Shown: piece after piece, positions 1 through 11,400 of the stretch
How the letters are laid out: each line of letters begins with the position of its first letter
How positions within the stretch are numbered: the stretch's first letter is position 1
Source: Seiridium cupressi
Taxonomy: Eukaryota > Ascomycota > Sordariomycetes > Amphisphaeriales > Sporocadaceae
Assembly (NCBI GenBank): GCA_036674765.1
Contig: JARVKI010000098.1
Coordinates: 86,822-150,821, forward strand
Direction of reading: 5' to 3'
DNA length: 64,000 nt
Translations under genes and position numbers: made by a program
Notes under the pieces: generated by a model
Told to the model about the DNA's origin: nothing
The model's input: only the letters and a program-made list of their open reading frames with translations
The model's database searches: none

Positions 1-474
1 TGTGCTACATGATGGAGATATGAAACAAGCTGATAGATTCATAACAAGGGTCATGGAAGTGTTATTTGGCGCAATCTGGATCTGGCGGCCAAATTCGAAA
101 CTAACCCCGCAGATTTAAGCTCTTTGTCAGGGAGATTGAGCTTGATTATTTGAACCTTCACCACAGAGCGTCAATCATTCAGCAGTCGCTTCAGCATGCC
201 ACTTTACCCTCCTATCTTGGAACTAAGAACGGCTCTGATATCAAAAGAAATCGGTTCATCAGCCTCCTCTGGCAACACTTCCCAAAAAGTCCACCGCTAC
301 CGATCAATCAGAGCATTCCCACATCTCAGTATCCATTAGGATCTGATATCACACTCCGCCGGCTCTCAGGTAAGTTGACACTTAAGGAGATATTTCTTTC
401 GTGGATATATCAAATGCGTTCAATATGCTAAGCGGCATACGTGATCAGGGAACTAATTGCCTCTCGTCACCGCA
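1..474. other. Left-edge region, no supported gene
   Basis: A 93-codon open frame lies here but has no recognisable motif. A good donor-like GTAAGT occurs near 370, so the tail of an upstream gene or a 5' leader exon of the MYND gene is possible. No acceptor links it in frame to the MYND gene, because an in-frame TAA at 454-456 precedes that ATG. Confidence 0.4.
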
Positions 475-1806
475 ATGGTTCAACGGAGGTGCATCATCTA
501 CTTGAACCCGGAGGCCAAGTTCTGCGGAAGATGCAAGAGCGCCTCATACTGCTCGAAAGAATGCGAGAAATCGGATTGGCCATCTGATCGACTCCTCTGC
601 AGGCACATCATACAGTATGACACCCGACCTGGGGGTGATGTTCAGCTGGCGATCAAGTTTGAGGCCGAGGAAGGGGACCCCAAGCTTATCAGGGTATCCC
701 ACTTAATCATTCCGGTCAAGCCAGGCATGCTGATCTTGTCGCTGAAGAAGTGGGGTGAGCATTTCAGAGACCATCTCAGGCTGGAGCGTGGGACCGTTGG
801 CGTCGGGGTGAAGTTCATCACATACAATCCAAGAACCGGACTCAGTTTTTCTCGTACATTGGGACTCTGGCGCCGTGATAAGTACTTGTCCGACGGCTCA
901 AAGGAATGTTCCAGCTTGATTGAAGCAACGAAAGCTCAGGGCCAACCCGAGAAGCCATCTAGAGGTCCTTTTCTTGCCTGTGCCTTCGAGAGCCAGACCG
1001 GACAATCAGTTGACATCAACTTGGAGGACTTCAGACACCTCATCGATTATTATAATCATTGGGAGAGCGGCAAGTGCAGCCTGCGCAGAAAGATCTCCAT
1101 GTTCGCTCTCGAACGCCTTAGTGGTAAGACCATTCCTATCGATGCCACCACCCACCCAAATGACTACGATAATCCTTTCCTAAACTCCATTCCACTCCCC
1201 GGTCTGTACATCCATTCACGAGACCGCATGGTTAAAGACAAATCAATGGCTTTGCGCGCTTTTATGTTTGGAAGAACCCATTCCATCTTCCACGGAGGCG
1301 GTTCCGTCTCGCCTATCTCGAAACTCGTGGGCATGCCCATCAGAATCATGTACATAAGAAAGCCAGAGTCTGGATCAATGAATTACTACGCAACCGCACT
1401 TATGATCAACCTCGATTCCACTGATTCCAAGTGGGGCAAAGTCCCGGATACTTGGAAAGAAAACATTGGCGATGTCATCGCAGTCCGAGACGATGGTATA
1501 CCGATTCTCGATTACCAATTGGTTGAAATCACCGCTCTATGTGCCTTCGCTCTGGATGAGATTCAACCACGTGTTCAAGCAGAGTTGAAGAAGGGAACAG
1601 AGGAGGCCAAGATGGGACTCATGAAGCACATCTACAGGGAGAATCACCTCAAGTACTTCGCACGATGGGACTTCTATCACTTGGATGTCGCAGTGGAAAG
1701 TGAGCTGCGGCATGCTAGCCTGAGCAACAGAGATTGTTGGGCAGCCTGCTTGGTCATCTTGAGTCGTGGATCTAGAGTGAGAGATTTTAGTAGAGTCGCA
1801 ATATGA
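475..1806 (+). CDS. MYND-type zinc finger protein with two degenerate zinc ligands
   Basis: This single-exon gene encodes 443 aa. I chose the ATG at 475 because a TAA lies in frame just upstream and the finger starts within a few residues. Residues about 6-40 form a MYND finger with the core FCGRC, SYCSKEC and DWPSDRLLC. Two positions depart from the consensus C-x2-C ... C-x2-C ... C-x3-C ... H-x3-C: the second Cys of the first pair is Tyr (CIIY), and the His before the last Cys is Asp. The rest matches, in style, the large family of fungal MYND proteins with an acidic, aromatic C-terminal domain (DFRHLIDYY). MYND fingers usually mediate protein-protein contacts. The substrate or partner is unknown. 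The body of the gene is intact, so it is probably expressed, but zinc binding by the finger may be partial. Confidence 0.8.
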   Translation: MVQRRCIIYLNPEAKFCGRCKSASYCSKECEKSDWPSDRLLCRHIIQYDTRPGGDVQLAIKFEAEEGDPKLIRVSHLIIPVKPGMLILSLKKWGEHFRDHLRLERGTVGVGVKFITYNPRTGLSFSRTLGLWRRDKYLSDGSKECSSLIEATKAQGQPEKPSRGPFLACAFESQTGQSVDINLEDFRHLIDYYNHWESGKCSLRRKISMFALERLSGKTIPIDATTHPNDYDNPFLNSIPLPGLYIHSRDRMVKDKSMALRAFMFGRTHSIFHGGGSVSPISKLVGMPIRIMYIRKPESGSMNYYATALMINLDSTDSKWGKVPDTWKENIGDVIAVRDDGIPILDYQLVEITALCAFALDEIQPRVQAELKKGTEEAKMGLMKHIYRENHLKYFARWDFYHLDVAVESELRHASLSNRDCWAACLVILSRGSRVRDFSRVAI

Positions 1807-3567
1807 AGTGAGGAGCGGGGCCATTGTCTCTGTTATCGATTTATGCTTACGGTTTATGGTCGGGGTTGATCTACTCTTCTTCAAGATTGTGGCAGAGCAG
1901 TATAACTAAATCGTCCAACTCAACCATCTTCCTTTCACCTCTCATATTATTAATCCTTTCGTTCGCCTCCCCAAACACATGCTAGACCGGAAGAAACTTC
2001 TTGTCCTCGTGGTCCTTGTGGCTGATATTGTCAAACGCCTTGCGCATGTTACTGTGGGTCCTCAGCTTCTTAGTCCATTCCTCGCGCTTCTCGATCCCCG
2101 CCTACTCTGAGTTGCCCAGAGCCTTCGAGTCCAAGGATACAGGCCCATACGATGCAACGGCGATGACTAAATCTATCTAAGAAATTCACTATCCGGCCTG
2201 GATAATATGATAGATGCACCGCGGTAAGTAACCCCTTTGTTTACACAGGGGCATCTTGCTAACAAGTCTCTTTTCCGACGCTGTTCGGTCGGTCTACGGC
2301 CACGCTTATCTGTGCCAGACCTGTATTCCCTCTGGGACATGTGAGAAGTGTTGCAGCCGATTCGAGACATATCATGGCCACCTCAAAACGAGGCCGGCGA
2401 ACTCCATGAATAAAGAGATACACCCTGGGCGTGGTAACAGATATCAGGACCCACCCTAGGCTGACGCATCAGGGGAAAGAACTGGTGATCAGAATGGCCC
2501 ATCGGGGGCAGATCCTGGCGACATAGTTCATGTCCATCCCAGCGGCAAAGTCGATGTTGAGGCTTCAGATAACGGAGAAGATGATGGATCGAACCTGGGC
2601 GATTGAGACAACCTAGAGAACGATGAAACCGTGCTAGAATAGTCCTCAAGAGGGGGAAATGCTACGCGGGACTATCGTGATGTCTAGCTAACCTCGGTAG
2701 CAAATCCAATTCTAATCAGCTAGCAGAAATGTATGATAAATGTCAGAAGATTTATCTGGCATGCGGTCGAATAAGATTGCTGTATGCCATAATCGTTAGT
2801 CCTGCCGGCCCTGAAGCCACAGGTAGTGGTAAAAGTACAAAACAAGATCTCACACTATTTGGAGATCCTTATGGAGCTATATAATCAATCACAAGGACGA
2901 CTATTATATCTCCGAGGCTTAGACACGCATATGCATAGTCGACACTGTGCTTCAAACCACATAATTGTGTCAAGAAAGGATAGTGTGTGACGACGCAATT
3001 TTATGTTTCCCTATCCGTATAACTCTAGTCGTTCTCGTATAGGACAGACTTTTTATGTCTCGTACGCCTGGATTAAGGAAAATGGTATGGAGATCAGGCA
3101 TTTATGGCCGTCGTGAGACCCTGCGCCTGTAGATAGTGCGGAGTGTTCTGGACGGAATTCCGAGACAACAGCATCAAAAAGTAGTATTTTTCATGAAATA
3201 TCTGCCGTAAGATATAACAAGTAATTTTGAATGATTTTTTATGACATTTCCCGTCTGGGTCGAGGTGTCTCCAGACAAAGCATACATACATGTAGTCGAG
3301 TATGTGCCACAGGCTGTGGCACTACGCACAGTGCTCTAACGCCATGATGACAAAGACAGTGCGCACGTGGGGCACAGGAGCGACTCAGATGGCCAATTCA
3401 CATGGCCTATTTTCTACTGGCCAGCGGCTTAAGTCAACTTGACTTTCAAGCTAAACACAAAACTTCGAAACTAGCAAAACCTGCGTAATCAATAATCAAA
3501 CTTTGATTCTTGATTTGCACAGGGCTGTCTCTATGGTGAAGATACTTGCAAGACGCGCAGAATCAGC
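1807..3567. other. Intergenic region with one broken coding remnant
   Basis: Apart from the minus-strand remnant at 1983-2167, I see only short open frames without motifs. The stretch from about 2650 to 3500 is relatively AT-rich and looks non-coding. The last 100-200 bases should hold the promoter of the phosphatase gene. Confidence 0.4.
1983..2167 (-). pseudogene. Broken C-terminal coding remnant, family not recognised
   Basis: Read on the minus strand, this stretch gives a coherent, charged, coding-like peptide that ends in a natural-looking stop at 1983-1985. It includes REEWTKKLRTHSNMRKAFD and HKDHEDKKFLPV. An in-frame TAG at 2102-2104 interrupts it (context GNSE-stop-AGIEK). Codon structure and composition look like the end of a real protein, but I do not recognise the family and see no matching upstream exons. 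It may be a degraded gene tail, or the last exon of something spliced around the stop. Confidence 0.35.
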
Positions 3568-5166
3568 TTGTGCAAATCGATCAGCGGCCACGTCATGATG
3601 GACCGCCTCAGAGCTTGGGTCACACCCGACTCGTACCAATACAGCGCACTTCCGGACGTCAACGGCCACAATGGACAAGAGAAAAGCGCATCACTCAGGA
3701 CAGATCGCAACAGGGTCATCCTGAAGACCATCATAGGCGCATTAGGCTTCGCGGTCGGGCTATACTTTGTGGCGGGCTACCTGTGAGTATTGCCGCAGTC
3801 AGCGTTCCCTGAATCGATTTCTGACCTCAGCAGGCGCACCCCTTCAAGTGGCTCATGTGATAGCGCAAAGGATGGCTTCCACTGCAGCACAGACATATCC
3901 CAATTCTGGGGACAGTACGCGCCGTACTACTCTGTTCACTCCGACATGCCGCGCTCTGTTCCAAAGGGCTGTGATGTGACGTTTGCCCAGATCCTGTCAC
4001 GGCACGGAGCCAGAGATCCCACTCTGAGCCACACTGTCGCTTATGCAGCGCTCATCGCCAGGATTCATGAGAGCGTGACGGAATATGGAAAGCCCTTCAA
4101 GTTCATCAAGGGCTACAACTACACTCTTGGGGCAGACCAGCTCTCGGATTTCGGCCGCCAGCAGCTGGCCAACTCTGGTATCAAGTTTTACAAGCGATAT
4201 GGACAACTCACGCGGTCCAAGGCACCATTCGTTAGGTCTGCCGGCCAGTATCGAGTCGTTGAGTCAGCCGACTATTGGACGCAAGGGTTTCATCAGGCGC
4301 GACTGGAGGACAAGCAGACGAACTCAACAGACCCCTTTCCATACGACATTCTCACCATCCCCGAAGGTCCGCTTTTCAACAACACCCTGAGCCATGATGC
4401 TTGTACCTTAGCAAACACTGCACCAAACACATGGGTCGGAGCACAAGCCCAGGCAACTTGGCGAGACGTCTTCGCACCCCCGATTACGGAGAGACTGAAC
4501 AAGAATCTCCCCGGAGCCAACCTGACCGACAGGGAAACCATTTACTTGATGGATTTATGTCCTTTTGAGACAGTGGCAGATCCAAATGGCAAACTGTCAC
4601 GATTTTGTTCGCTTTTTTCTCATGATGAGTGGCACAGCTACGACTACTACCAGTCGATTGGAAAGTGGTACGGATGGACAAATGGGAATCCACTGGGCCC
4701 GACCCAAGGTGTCGGATATGTCAATGAGCTGATTGCCAGGTTGACCGGGCAGCCGGTTGAAGATCACACGGATACCAACTCAACACTAGACAGCTCTCCC
4801 GAGACATTCCCCCTCGATAGAGCATTGTATGCGGACTTCAGTCACGACAACGATATGTCGAGCATATTTGCGGCTTTGGGCCTCTACAACCTGACGGAGC
4901 CCCTCTCCAACATCACCAAAGCCCCACCCAAGGAAACCCACGGCTACTCTGCGAGCTGGGCTGTCCCGTTCGCAGCCAGGATGTACGTGGAAAAGATGAG
5001 CTGCGGAGGAGTAGACGAAGAGCTGGTGCGCATTTTGGTGAACGATAGAGTGATACCCCTACAGAATTGTGATGCAGACGGTTTGGGCCGCTGCACGTTG
5101 AGCAAGTTTGTGGATAGCCTGAGCTTTGCTAGGGCTGGAGGACATTGGGATCAGTGTTTTGAGTAG
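3568..5166 (+). CDS. Membrane-anchored histidine acid phosphatase (phytase-like)
   Basis: There are two exons, 3568-3782 and 3831-5166, with a 48-base GTGAGT..CAG intron; a CAG three bases further on is an alternative acceptor in the same frame. The product is about 516 aa. It belongs to histidine acid phosphatase clade 2, which cleaves phosphomonoesters. The signature RHGARDP is at about residue 129, supplying the nucleophilic His. The proton-donor motif FSHDND is at about residue 408. Several Cys and N-x-S/T sites suit an extracytoplasmic domain. Exon 1 has no cleavable signal. It ends in a hydrophobic segment (IIGALGFAVGLYFVAGYL), so the protein is probably a type II membrane protein with a ~50-residue cytosolic tail. 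Methionines at 3595 and 3598 are alternative starts. Natural substrate (phytate or other phosphate ester) is not decidable here. Confidence 0.85.
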
Positions 5167-5760
5167 ATTAAGTGCTCTTCGTATTCATTTAGACCCTCCA
5201 GAAATCGAACGTCTTGACAGTTTAATTCCTATCAAATAATGGAAAATGGCATTAAAAAGAAGAAATATTGTATGAGCCCTGGGGATTCATGTCCACGGAC
5301 TGTTGCAAGCCTCAAGGTTGACGCACATCAATTGAGACAGTCAGCAGTTCAGCCATTGAAGGAGCGATGAACAGCTTCTAAAGTTGAGACAAAATGATAC
5401 GTTAGCGCACAAAGGCTGCGGCAGACGTCACTGGTGGAGCCAGGCCACCCCCAAACTGCCCTGTTCTCAGCGCTCCCCAGACCCAAAATAGCCTGGCCCC
5501 AGAAGCTGATCCCGGCATTCCGGGCGATAATCCAAGGACGAGAACCAAGTGAGCTCCCGTTACACACAACTTGGCAGGTAGTAAGCAGCCAGCCTGACCT
5601 TTTCCGCAATACTGCCCGGGGCCTCATATGCTCGCAGAAAAACCTAACGACAAGCCGTGCTCACACAACCTCCCGACGTTCGCGAACGTCGCAACCCAAT
5701 TGCCGATCGTCTCACTGAGAGCATCGCAGCGTCCCGACTTGGACGTCGCACTAAGCCGAC
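5167..5760. other. Intergenic spacer
   Basis: This contains the 3' end of the phosphatase gene and the promoter and 5' leader of the next gene. I recognise no coding sequence in it. Confidence 0.5.
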
Positions 5761-6673
5761 ATGAACGGCGTCGGCATCTTCTTCATCGTGCTGATCGTCC
5801 TGCTGATCGCAGGAGCTGCTGGCTGGATCGTCTTTACACAGCTTCGCGCAAGAAGACTAGGTGTACGTTATTCTCCCAAACCCATGAGCTGCTCCTTCTG
5901 AGAGGTGGCCCGTTCGTATTGGCGACACGCTGCGCGCATTTTCGTACAGCCAACAGCCATTGCTTGGGCCACATGTCTACCGACTTGGGAGATCTGTCAC
6001 AGAGTCTGGCCGTGCTGACAAGAACAAACTATAGCTACCTGCTCCATCTCTGTCATCCTACAACCCCTTTAAGCGCTCCGAAGAGTCGCCCTACGGCCCG
6101 CCTACACCAGCGCCCGGCGGCATTCGTGGCTGGTTCAACGACAAATTCAAGAGCCGCAACAAGCGCTCCGCAGCCGGTGCCTACGAGCAGCCGCTCGCCG
6201 GTGGAGGAGGGCGTAGCAACCGCGGTTTTGGGGCCCTCGACCCGGATGAGGCTTGGGATACCCGCGTGGGTACTGAGGCCGATGCGTATGGAGGCTACTA
6301 CGAAGAGCAGGAGCTAGGCGACCGACACGGTGGAAACCCGTACGGACACGATGCCTACAGTGGCAGTGGGTATCCCATGAACCTGGCTGCTACACCCGGA
6401 CCTGCGCCCGAGGGATACAGCGGACACGATGAAACCAGAGGGCGATCAAGGGATAGAGACGCGCTTGGCGTGCCCGGCTCAAATGCTGGAGGCGGAAGCC
6501 GGACGAGGCACAACCCCTTTGACGATGATGCAGCAGAGCCGAGCAACATAAGCTTGAGGGGCCTAAGCCCAAGGCCGATTGATACGAGCGTGGGAGTGAG
6601 ATCAGGAGGAGATTCCGGACCGCCGAGTGACAGTCCGACGGAGAGGAGGAGTGTCTTCAGGGAGAATGTGTAG
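5761..6673 (+). CDS. Small single-pass membrane protein, conserved in Pezizomycotina, role unknown
   Basis: Two exons, 5761-5862 and 6035-6673, give 246 aa. The join is in frame between ARRLG and LPAPSLSSYNPF. Residues 2-26 form a strong N-terminal membrane anchor (GIFFIVLIVLLIAGAAGWIVF) followed by basic residues, so the rest probably faces the cytosol. The remainder is a low-complexity tail rich in Gly, Pro, Arg and Ser, with the blocks GGIRGWFNDKFKSRNKRS and LDPDEAWDTRVGTEAD. These blocks match, from memory, a family found throughout filamentous ascomycetes. It is sometimes auto-labelled acid phosphatase-like although no phosphatase motif is present; none is seen here. The 172-base intron is longer than most in this window. 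No function can be assigned. Confidence 0.75.
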
Positions 6674-7296
6674 GAACGTAATCAGAAGGGCTGGCAGAGG
6701 GTGTGGCACAGACGCCGAAGTACGAAACGCAGTCAAGAACACCATCAGGGGACGAAGAAGGGCGGTTGGTCTGGTCTATCCAGGACGTGTATCAACGGCA
6801 TCATGAAGGGACCAGGGATGTATGAGGAGTTCCCGGCGTTTTGTATCAGGTATCATTTCCGGGACCAAGGTTTAAAAGCTGTGGTAACTATGGTAAGAGA
6901 TGCCGCGGTCCCCATTGAATCTATCATCGACTGGGCGTTGGCAATTTCTGCATCTGAGGATCCCACAGGCTGGCTCCATTACAGAAGATAGTTGTCTGCT
7001 GCTCTTGAGCTGCAGATGTAGTGAGAATACAATGTTTTATCTGATGTTTGCAATATGCAAAACCCAGGTATGGGAAATCAACAAGTTCGGCGTTATAATA
7101 ATGGAATTAATTGACAACCAATTAGAGTCGTAATGCCAACCACGATGCAGCATTACATCAATCCCCCACAAACGTCCCACTGTTGCCCGCAGGTCTTAGG
7201 TGGGCTGTTGTGGACGTCGTCTCTTCAAAGATTCCAGTCAAGGCGGGCGTCAAAGCTTTGCTTCACGATAAACGACACAGACTACATATTGCAAAA
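6674..7296. other. Intergenic spacer
   Basis: This contains a 3' untranslated region and the promoter of the inositol monophosphatase gene. An in-frame upstream extension of the next gene starts at an alternative codon near 7183, but it is not needed. Confidence 0.5.
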
Positions 7297-8466
7297 ATGG
7301 CAGATCTAGACTTGCAAGAAATCCATGACACCTTGGTGTCGATTGCTTACGATGCCGGGCACAAGATCATCTCTGCGAATCCTACCGACATCGATCAGGG
7401 CACTAAGCTCAACTGTAAGTCAGGCCCCGGAAACTACCCCGCGATGCCCCTCCATAATCATCTGTCAGCGATGCCCAATGTTTCGCGACTACATCCATAG
7501 ATATCTTCTCTGCTTCACGGCTTTATCTGTTTCTGAACGCGCTTCAACTCGGTGACAATGCGCTTCCTAATCATGCAGACATATCGTTGTTCAATCATCA
7601 CCCCTCCAGCGACCATCCTTGACAATCCAAGATGAACGCCCCTCGACCAAGAGCTGACCCCTTCCGCAGCCGCAGACATAGTGACCGAAGCCGACAAAGC
7701 AGTCGAAGACCATGTATCATCCACGCTCAGCTCCAAGTACCCCTCTTTCTCCTTTATGGGCGAGGAGACGTACAAGCCGGGCCAGAAACTCGGCGACGAG
7801 CCGACCTTCATCGTAGACCCGATCGACGGCACGACCAACTTCGTGCACGGCTACCCGCAAGCCTGCATCTCGCTCGGCTTCTCCGTGAAGCGCGTCCCCA
7901 CCATCGGCGTCGTGTACAACCCGTACCTGGACACGCTCTTCACAGCCATCAGGGGGAAGGGCGCGTACCAGACCGTGGGCAAGGTCTGGGGGCTCGAGAA
8001 CGGCAAGGGACGAGTCAGCAAGCTCCCGCTGGCGAAGAACCCGGCGGCGCTGGGCGGGCTCGATACGGCGCTGCTCGCGGTGGAGTGGGGCAGCAGCCGT
8101 GATGATGACAACTACGAGGTCAAGACGGCCGTGTTCAAGAAGCTGTGCCTGGCCAAGTCCAAGGGCGGCGCCATGGTGCACTCGCTCCGGTCCGCAGGCA
8201 GCGCGGCGCTCAACCTGTGCGCCGTCGCGGCCGGCCAGCTCGATCTGTACTGGGAGGGCGGCTGCTGGGCTTGGGATGTGTGCGCCGGGTGGACGATACT
8301 AAGCGAGGCGGGCGGTCTGATGGCCAGTGGCAACCCGGGCGAGTGGAGTCCGCAGATCGATGGGCGGAAGTACCTCGCTGTACGAGGTGCGCCAAGTGGG
8401 CAGAAAGAGATCGTAAAGGAGCTCTGGGGCGTCATTGGAGATGCGAAGATGGATTATTCCAGCTAA
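7297..8466 (+). CDS. Inositol monophosphatase family protein
   Basis: Two exons, 7297-7414 and 7670-8466, join as KLN-S-ADIVTEAD and give 304 aa, normal for the family (about 270-340). IMPases are Mg2+-dependent phosphatases that release myo-inositol from inositol 1-phosphate; fungal relatives also include 3'-phosphoadenosine and quinate-cluster homologues. Visible motifs are the metal-binding GEE (FMGEETY), motif A DPIDGTTNFVHG with its catalytic acidic residues, and the C-terminal motif WDVCAGWTILSEAGG. All key acidic residues appear present. The start MADLDLQEIHDTL fits the usual N-terminal helix. Exon 2 is markedly GC-rich at third codon positions compared with the genes to its right. The 255-base intron is long for this window; a small extra exon inside it cannot be excluded, but the direct join is clean. 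Confidence 0.88.
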
Positions 8467-11400
8467 GATCTCATAATAGTCGTGTTCAGCTAGATAGTGC
8501 GCCTAGACGAGTCGCTTAGCCATATAGCCTGTAGTTTGAGTGATCATAGATCTACCAGAATGATATATTTCATTCAGCTTGATAGATATAGCTATGTCTT
8601 GATATTGAAAACCCTACACGGGAAAGGACCACATCTGGTCTGCCTGAAACTACCTCAAGCATCTGAGTCTTTATCGCCGGTAGACATACTTATCCCAATA
8701 GCTTAAGCCCGCCAAAAGCGCTCCTTTGATTATGGGCTTATTATTCGCATAGTATCGAGTCGTTCGTCCCTAGGCCTTGCTCTATGTGTTCGGACGCATA
8801 GTTACATGGAACATCCGGACGTTTGCTGTGTCTGAGACACTTTTCAGCAATACCTGGGCAGAACCTCGGTCTTTGCTCTTTGCCCTTGCCCTTTGAAAAT
8901 CAAAAACAAGCCATTTACGATTATGTTTACGGCTTGCCTGCAATTCTCAAGTTGGACCACGCGTGCCGTCAAGACTCCCAAGTAGGAGTCAGGGACATGG
9001 GTTACGGATTGGATTATATGTTGTTCTAGAGAAGTTCATTGATATCAGCTGGCGGGCTGCACTCATTGAGATCCCAGCGATGGTAGGTGTATCCCTACAT
9101 GTACGAAACGTGAGGGATCATTGCACACAGCAGAAGCAATTAAAGCACATTGGGATAACGTTGTACCCCGAGATGACTTTCCCTCGAAACTCATGAGAGT
9201 TACCGAAACATCGCTAGAATTGTTCACCCACAAGCTTCCACGGCAATTATTATGATCATACAACAGTCAGTAAGGCTTAAGATGTCCCAGTTCAGCATTG
9301 ACTCAGCGTTGTAGAGACTTATGTGCCTACCTCGAAGCGACTTATGTCCCCCTACCAAGAGGTTGAATGAGCCTTGCTACAAAGCTGACCTCGAATTGGA
9401 ACTAAGAAGTAATCTCGTGGCCCATGTCTTCGGTCACTGGATACGTGTGTTTTCGATATTACCTAAAGCTTGAAAGCCAGCGTGGAATCGAGACGAAGAT
9501 TACGAAGCGGCCGAACTTGGCATAAGACTGTCGTGACTTGCGATAACAGCACAGAGGACGCGCCTTAATACCATTGGCACGTTGAGTGTTCTTGTAGACG
9601 TTTGGCAATACCACTCACGCGATCGAGGCCTGGTGAAGCTCTTCGAGCAGACGAAATAGAAAGACGGAAGCGATCGCAAAGCTCTGACACGACCGCAAAC
9701 ACTCGAGCATTACCAGACTGCAAATAGCATCAGCCGAAAGATAGAGCAGGCCGATGTACATGCGTGGGCTCGAAGCTTGGAAGCAAAAACTCTCAGGACA
9801 GTTCAGACTCCTGCAGTTCCTCCAAAGCTGGGTTTGGAACTCGTATTAGGCTGATGAATCGCGACAGCAAATTCCAAGCACCTGTCTTGTAGGCATCGGT
9901 TGACTACCGACTCTGGCAGCCCCAAGAGTATGATACAACTGTCGATGAGTTGAAAAGGCGGTTGTCGCGCCTGATCCAGGCTCATTCGATGAGTTCGAAA
10001 TGTTCTTAGTAATTGGGCACACATACTTTCAGTCATTTTGCTTGGTTGCTGCAAGCGGATAAGGGCTGATAACGCCGTGGCTCGCATGTGAGGACTTCCA
10101 AATATATCGAATAGATGCTTCCCCTGGTGGTGGAGACCTGCATGATGGCGCTCCTGCATCACCATGTCTCGGTGTCTTGCATGAGCTTTGGGCATGACGC
10201 CATTCGCATAGATAAGAGCTCGAAAATTTCATATCGTAATTTGTTTGCGGTTGCCGGGATCTGGGTAGATAATTTCGTGAGATCGTGATCGTGGTCGGGC
10301 CACTGAGCCAGCTTGTAAATGCCGGGAAACTGTAAATATGTCCATTTCGACTCGGTCTGAGTTTTTGGCCGATCAGGGCACTAGTTGAAGGTGAATTTGA
10401 GCGCGGCTGTTCCCGAAGGATGCCATGCGCAAGCTATGGGTACAGCTATATCTCAGCCTAATAAGACGCATGTCCGGTGGGAGCAGCTTGTGTGGTGATC
10501 TGTGAGTCAAGGGCCGATTCAGACAGCTTCATCCTGCACGTATGAGCATAGGGGATGATGAAGAGCTATCCCTGGTCTCGCCTGGCCAGTAAGTCGTGCT
10601 GGGGATTTCGGGCCGCGGCAGCTAGGTAATCTGAGACACTAGCGGTCTGTCGGTGGCCTGCATGGGTACGACGTGGTATCGCATGGACGGGCTGGCATGC
10701 TTAACGCTCCGAAGTTGTACTGCATTATCTTGTGCTTTTTGACATGCGAGATAAGTGGGAGGCTGAACGCTTCTGCGCTGCTCCAGGAAAATGTTGACAG
10801 TCTCCTTATCTTGGGCTTTGCAACTTTCGGCCTGACACGAGCCTCCGTAATGACCCTTGATTTGCTCGGATGGTCGTCGGGCTTGCTGATAGACGCTGCA
10901 AAGGAAGAAGATCATAGTGACGTGGACCTCATTTCGGGAAAGCACGGAGCATATGGTTCCACGGACGAAGGCATACGGGCGACATGCGCCAGCATCCCAG
11001 GTAAGGGGGAACTTTCCAGGTCGAAGCCAACAAGGTCGGTAGCTAGCAGGCCTGCAGATGGTAGTGCCTGTCACCGCTTCATTCTCCTAGGATGGCCTGT
11101 CGAGCCGGTGTCGGTCCTGGCAGATAAGATTTGCGCCAGCACATGGCAATTCTGGAAAACTTTCCGTAACGGGGAAAAATAGAAGAAAGATACAGCGGAA
11201 TTGAAGAACAACGGAGAGAAGGAGAGAGGAAAAGATCACAATACGGATGCCCAGGATTGATCACCACTAACGGGAAATAGAGTGGTAACATGACGGCAAG
11301 TAGAGCAGCTACTGCATCGCATTGTGAATGTGCGAGTCCTAGGTTAGGCCACTTCATGGCAAGCTTCGTATGGTACTGGGTGATCCAATTTCGGTAGCAC

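Noticed and set aside
5628..6317. A 229-codon plus-strand frame overlapping the small membrane protein
   Set aside because: It reads through the intron of the membrane protein in another frame and has low-complexity, Arg/Ser-rich content without motifs.
9803..10195. A 130-codon minus-strand frame that vaguely suggested a transcription-factor C-terminus
   Set aside because: No diagnostic residues, and no DNA-binding domain in the surrounding 2 kb.
10673..11182. A 169-codon plus-strand frame with an overlapping 150-codon minus frame
   Set aside because: No motif, no homology I recognise, and both strands are equally open; probably chance.
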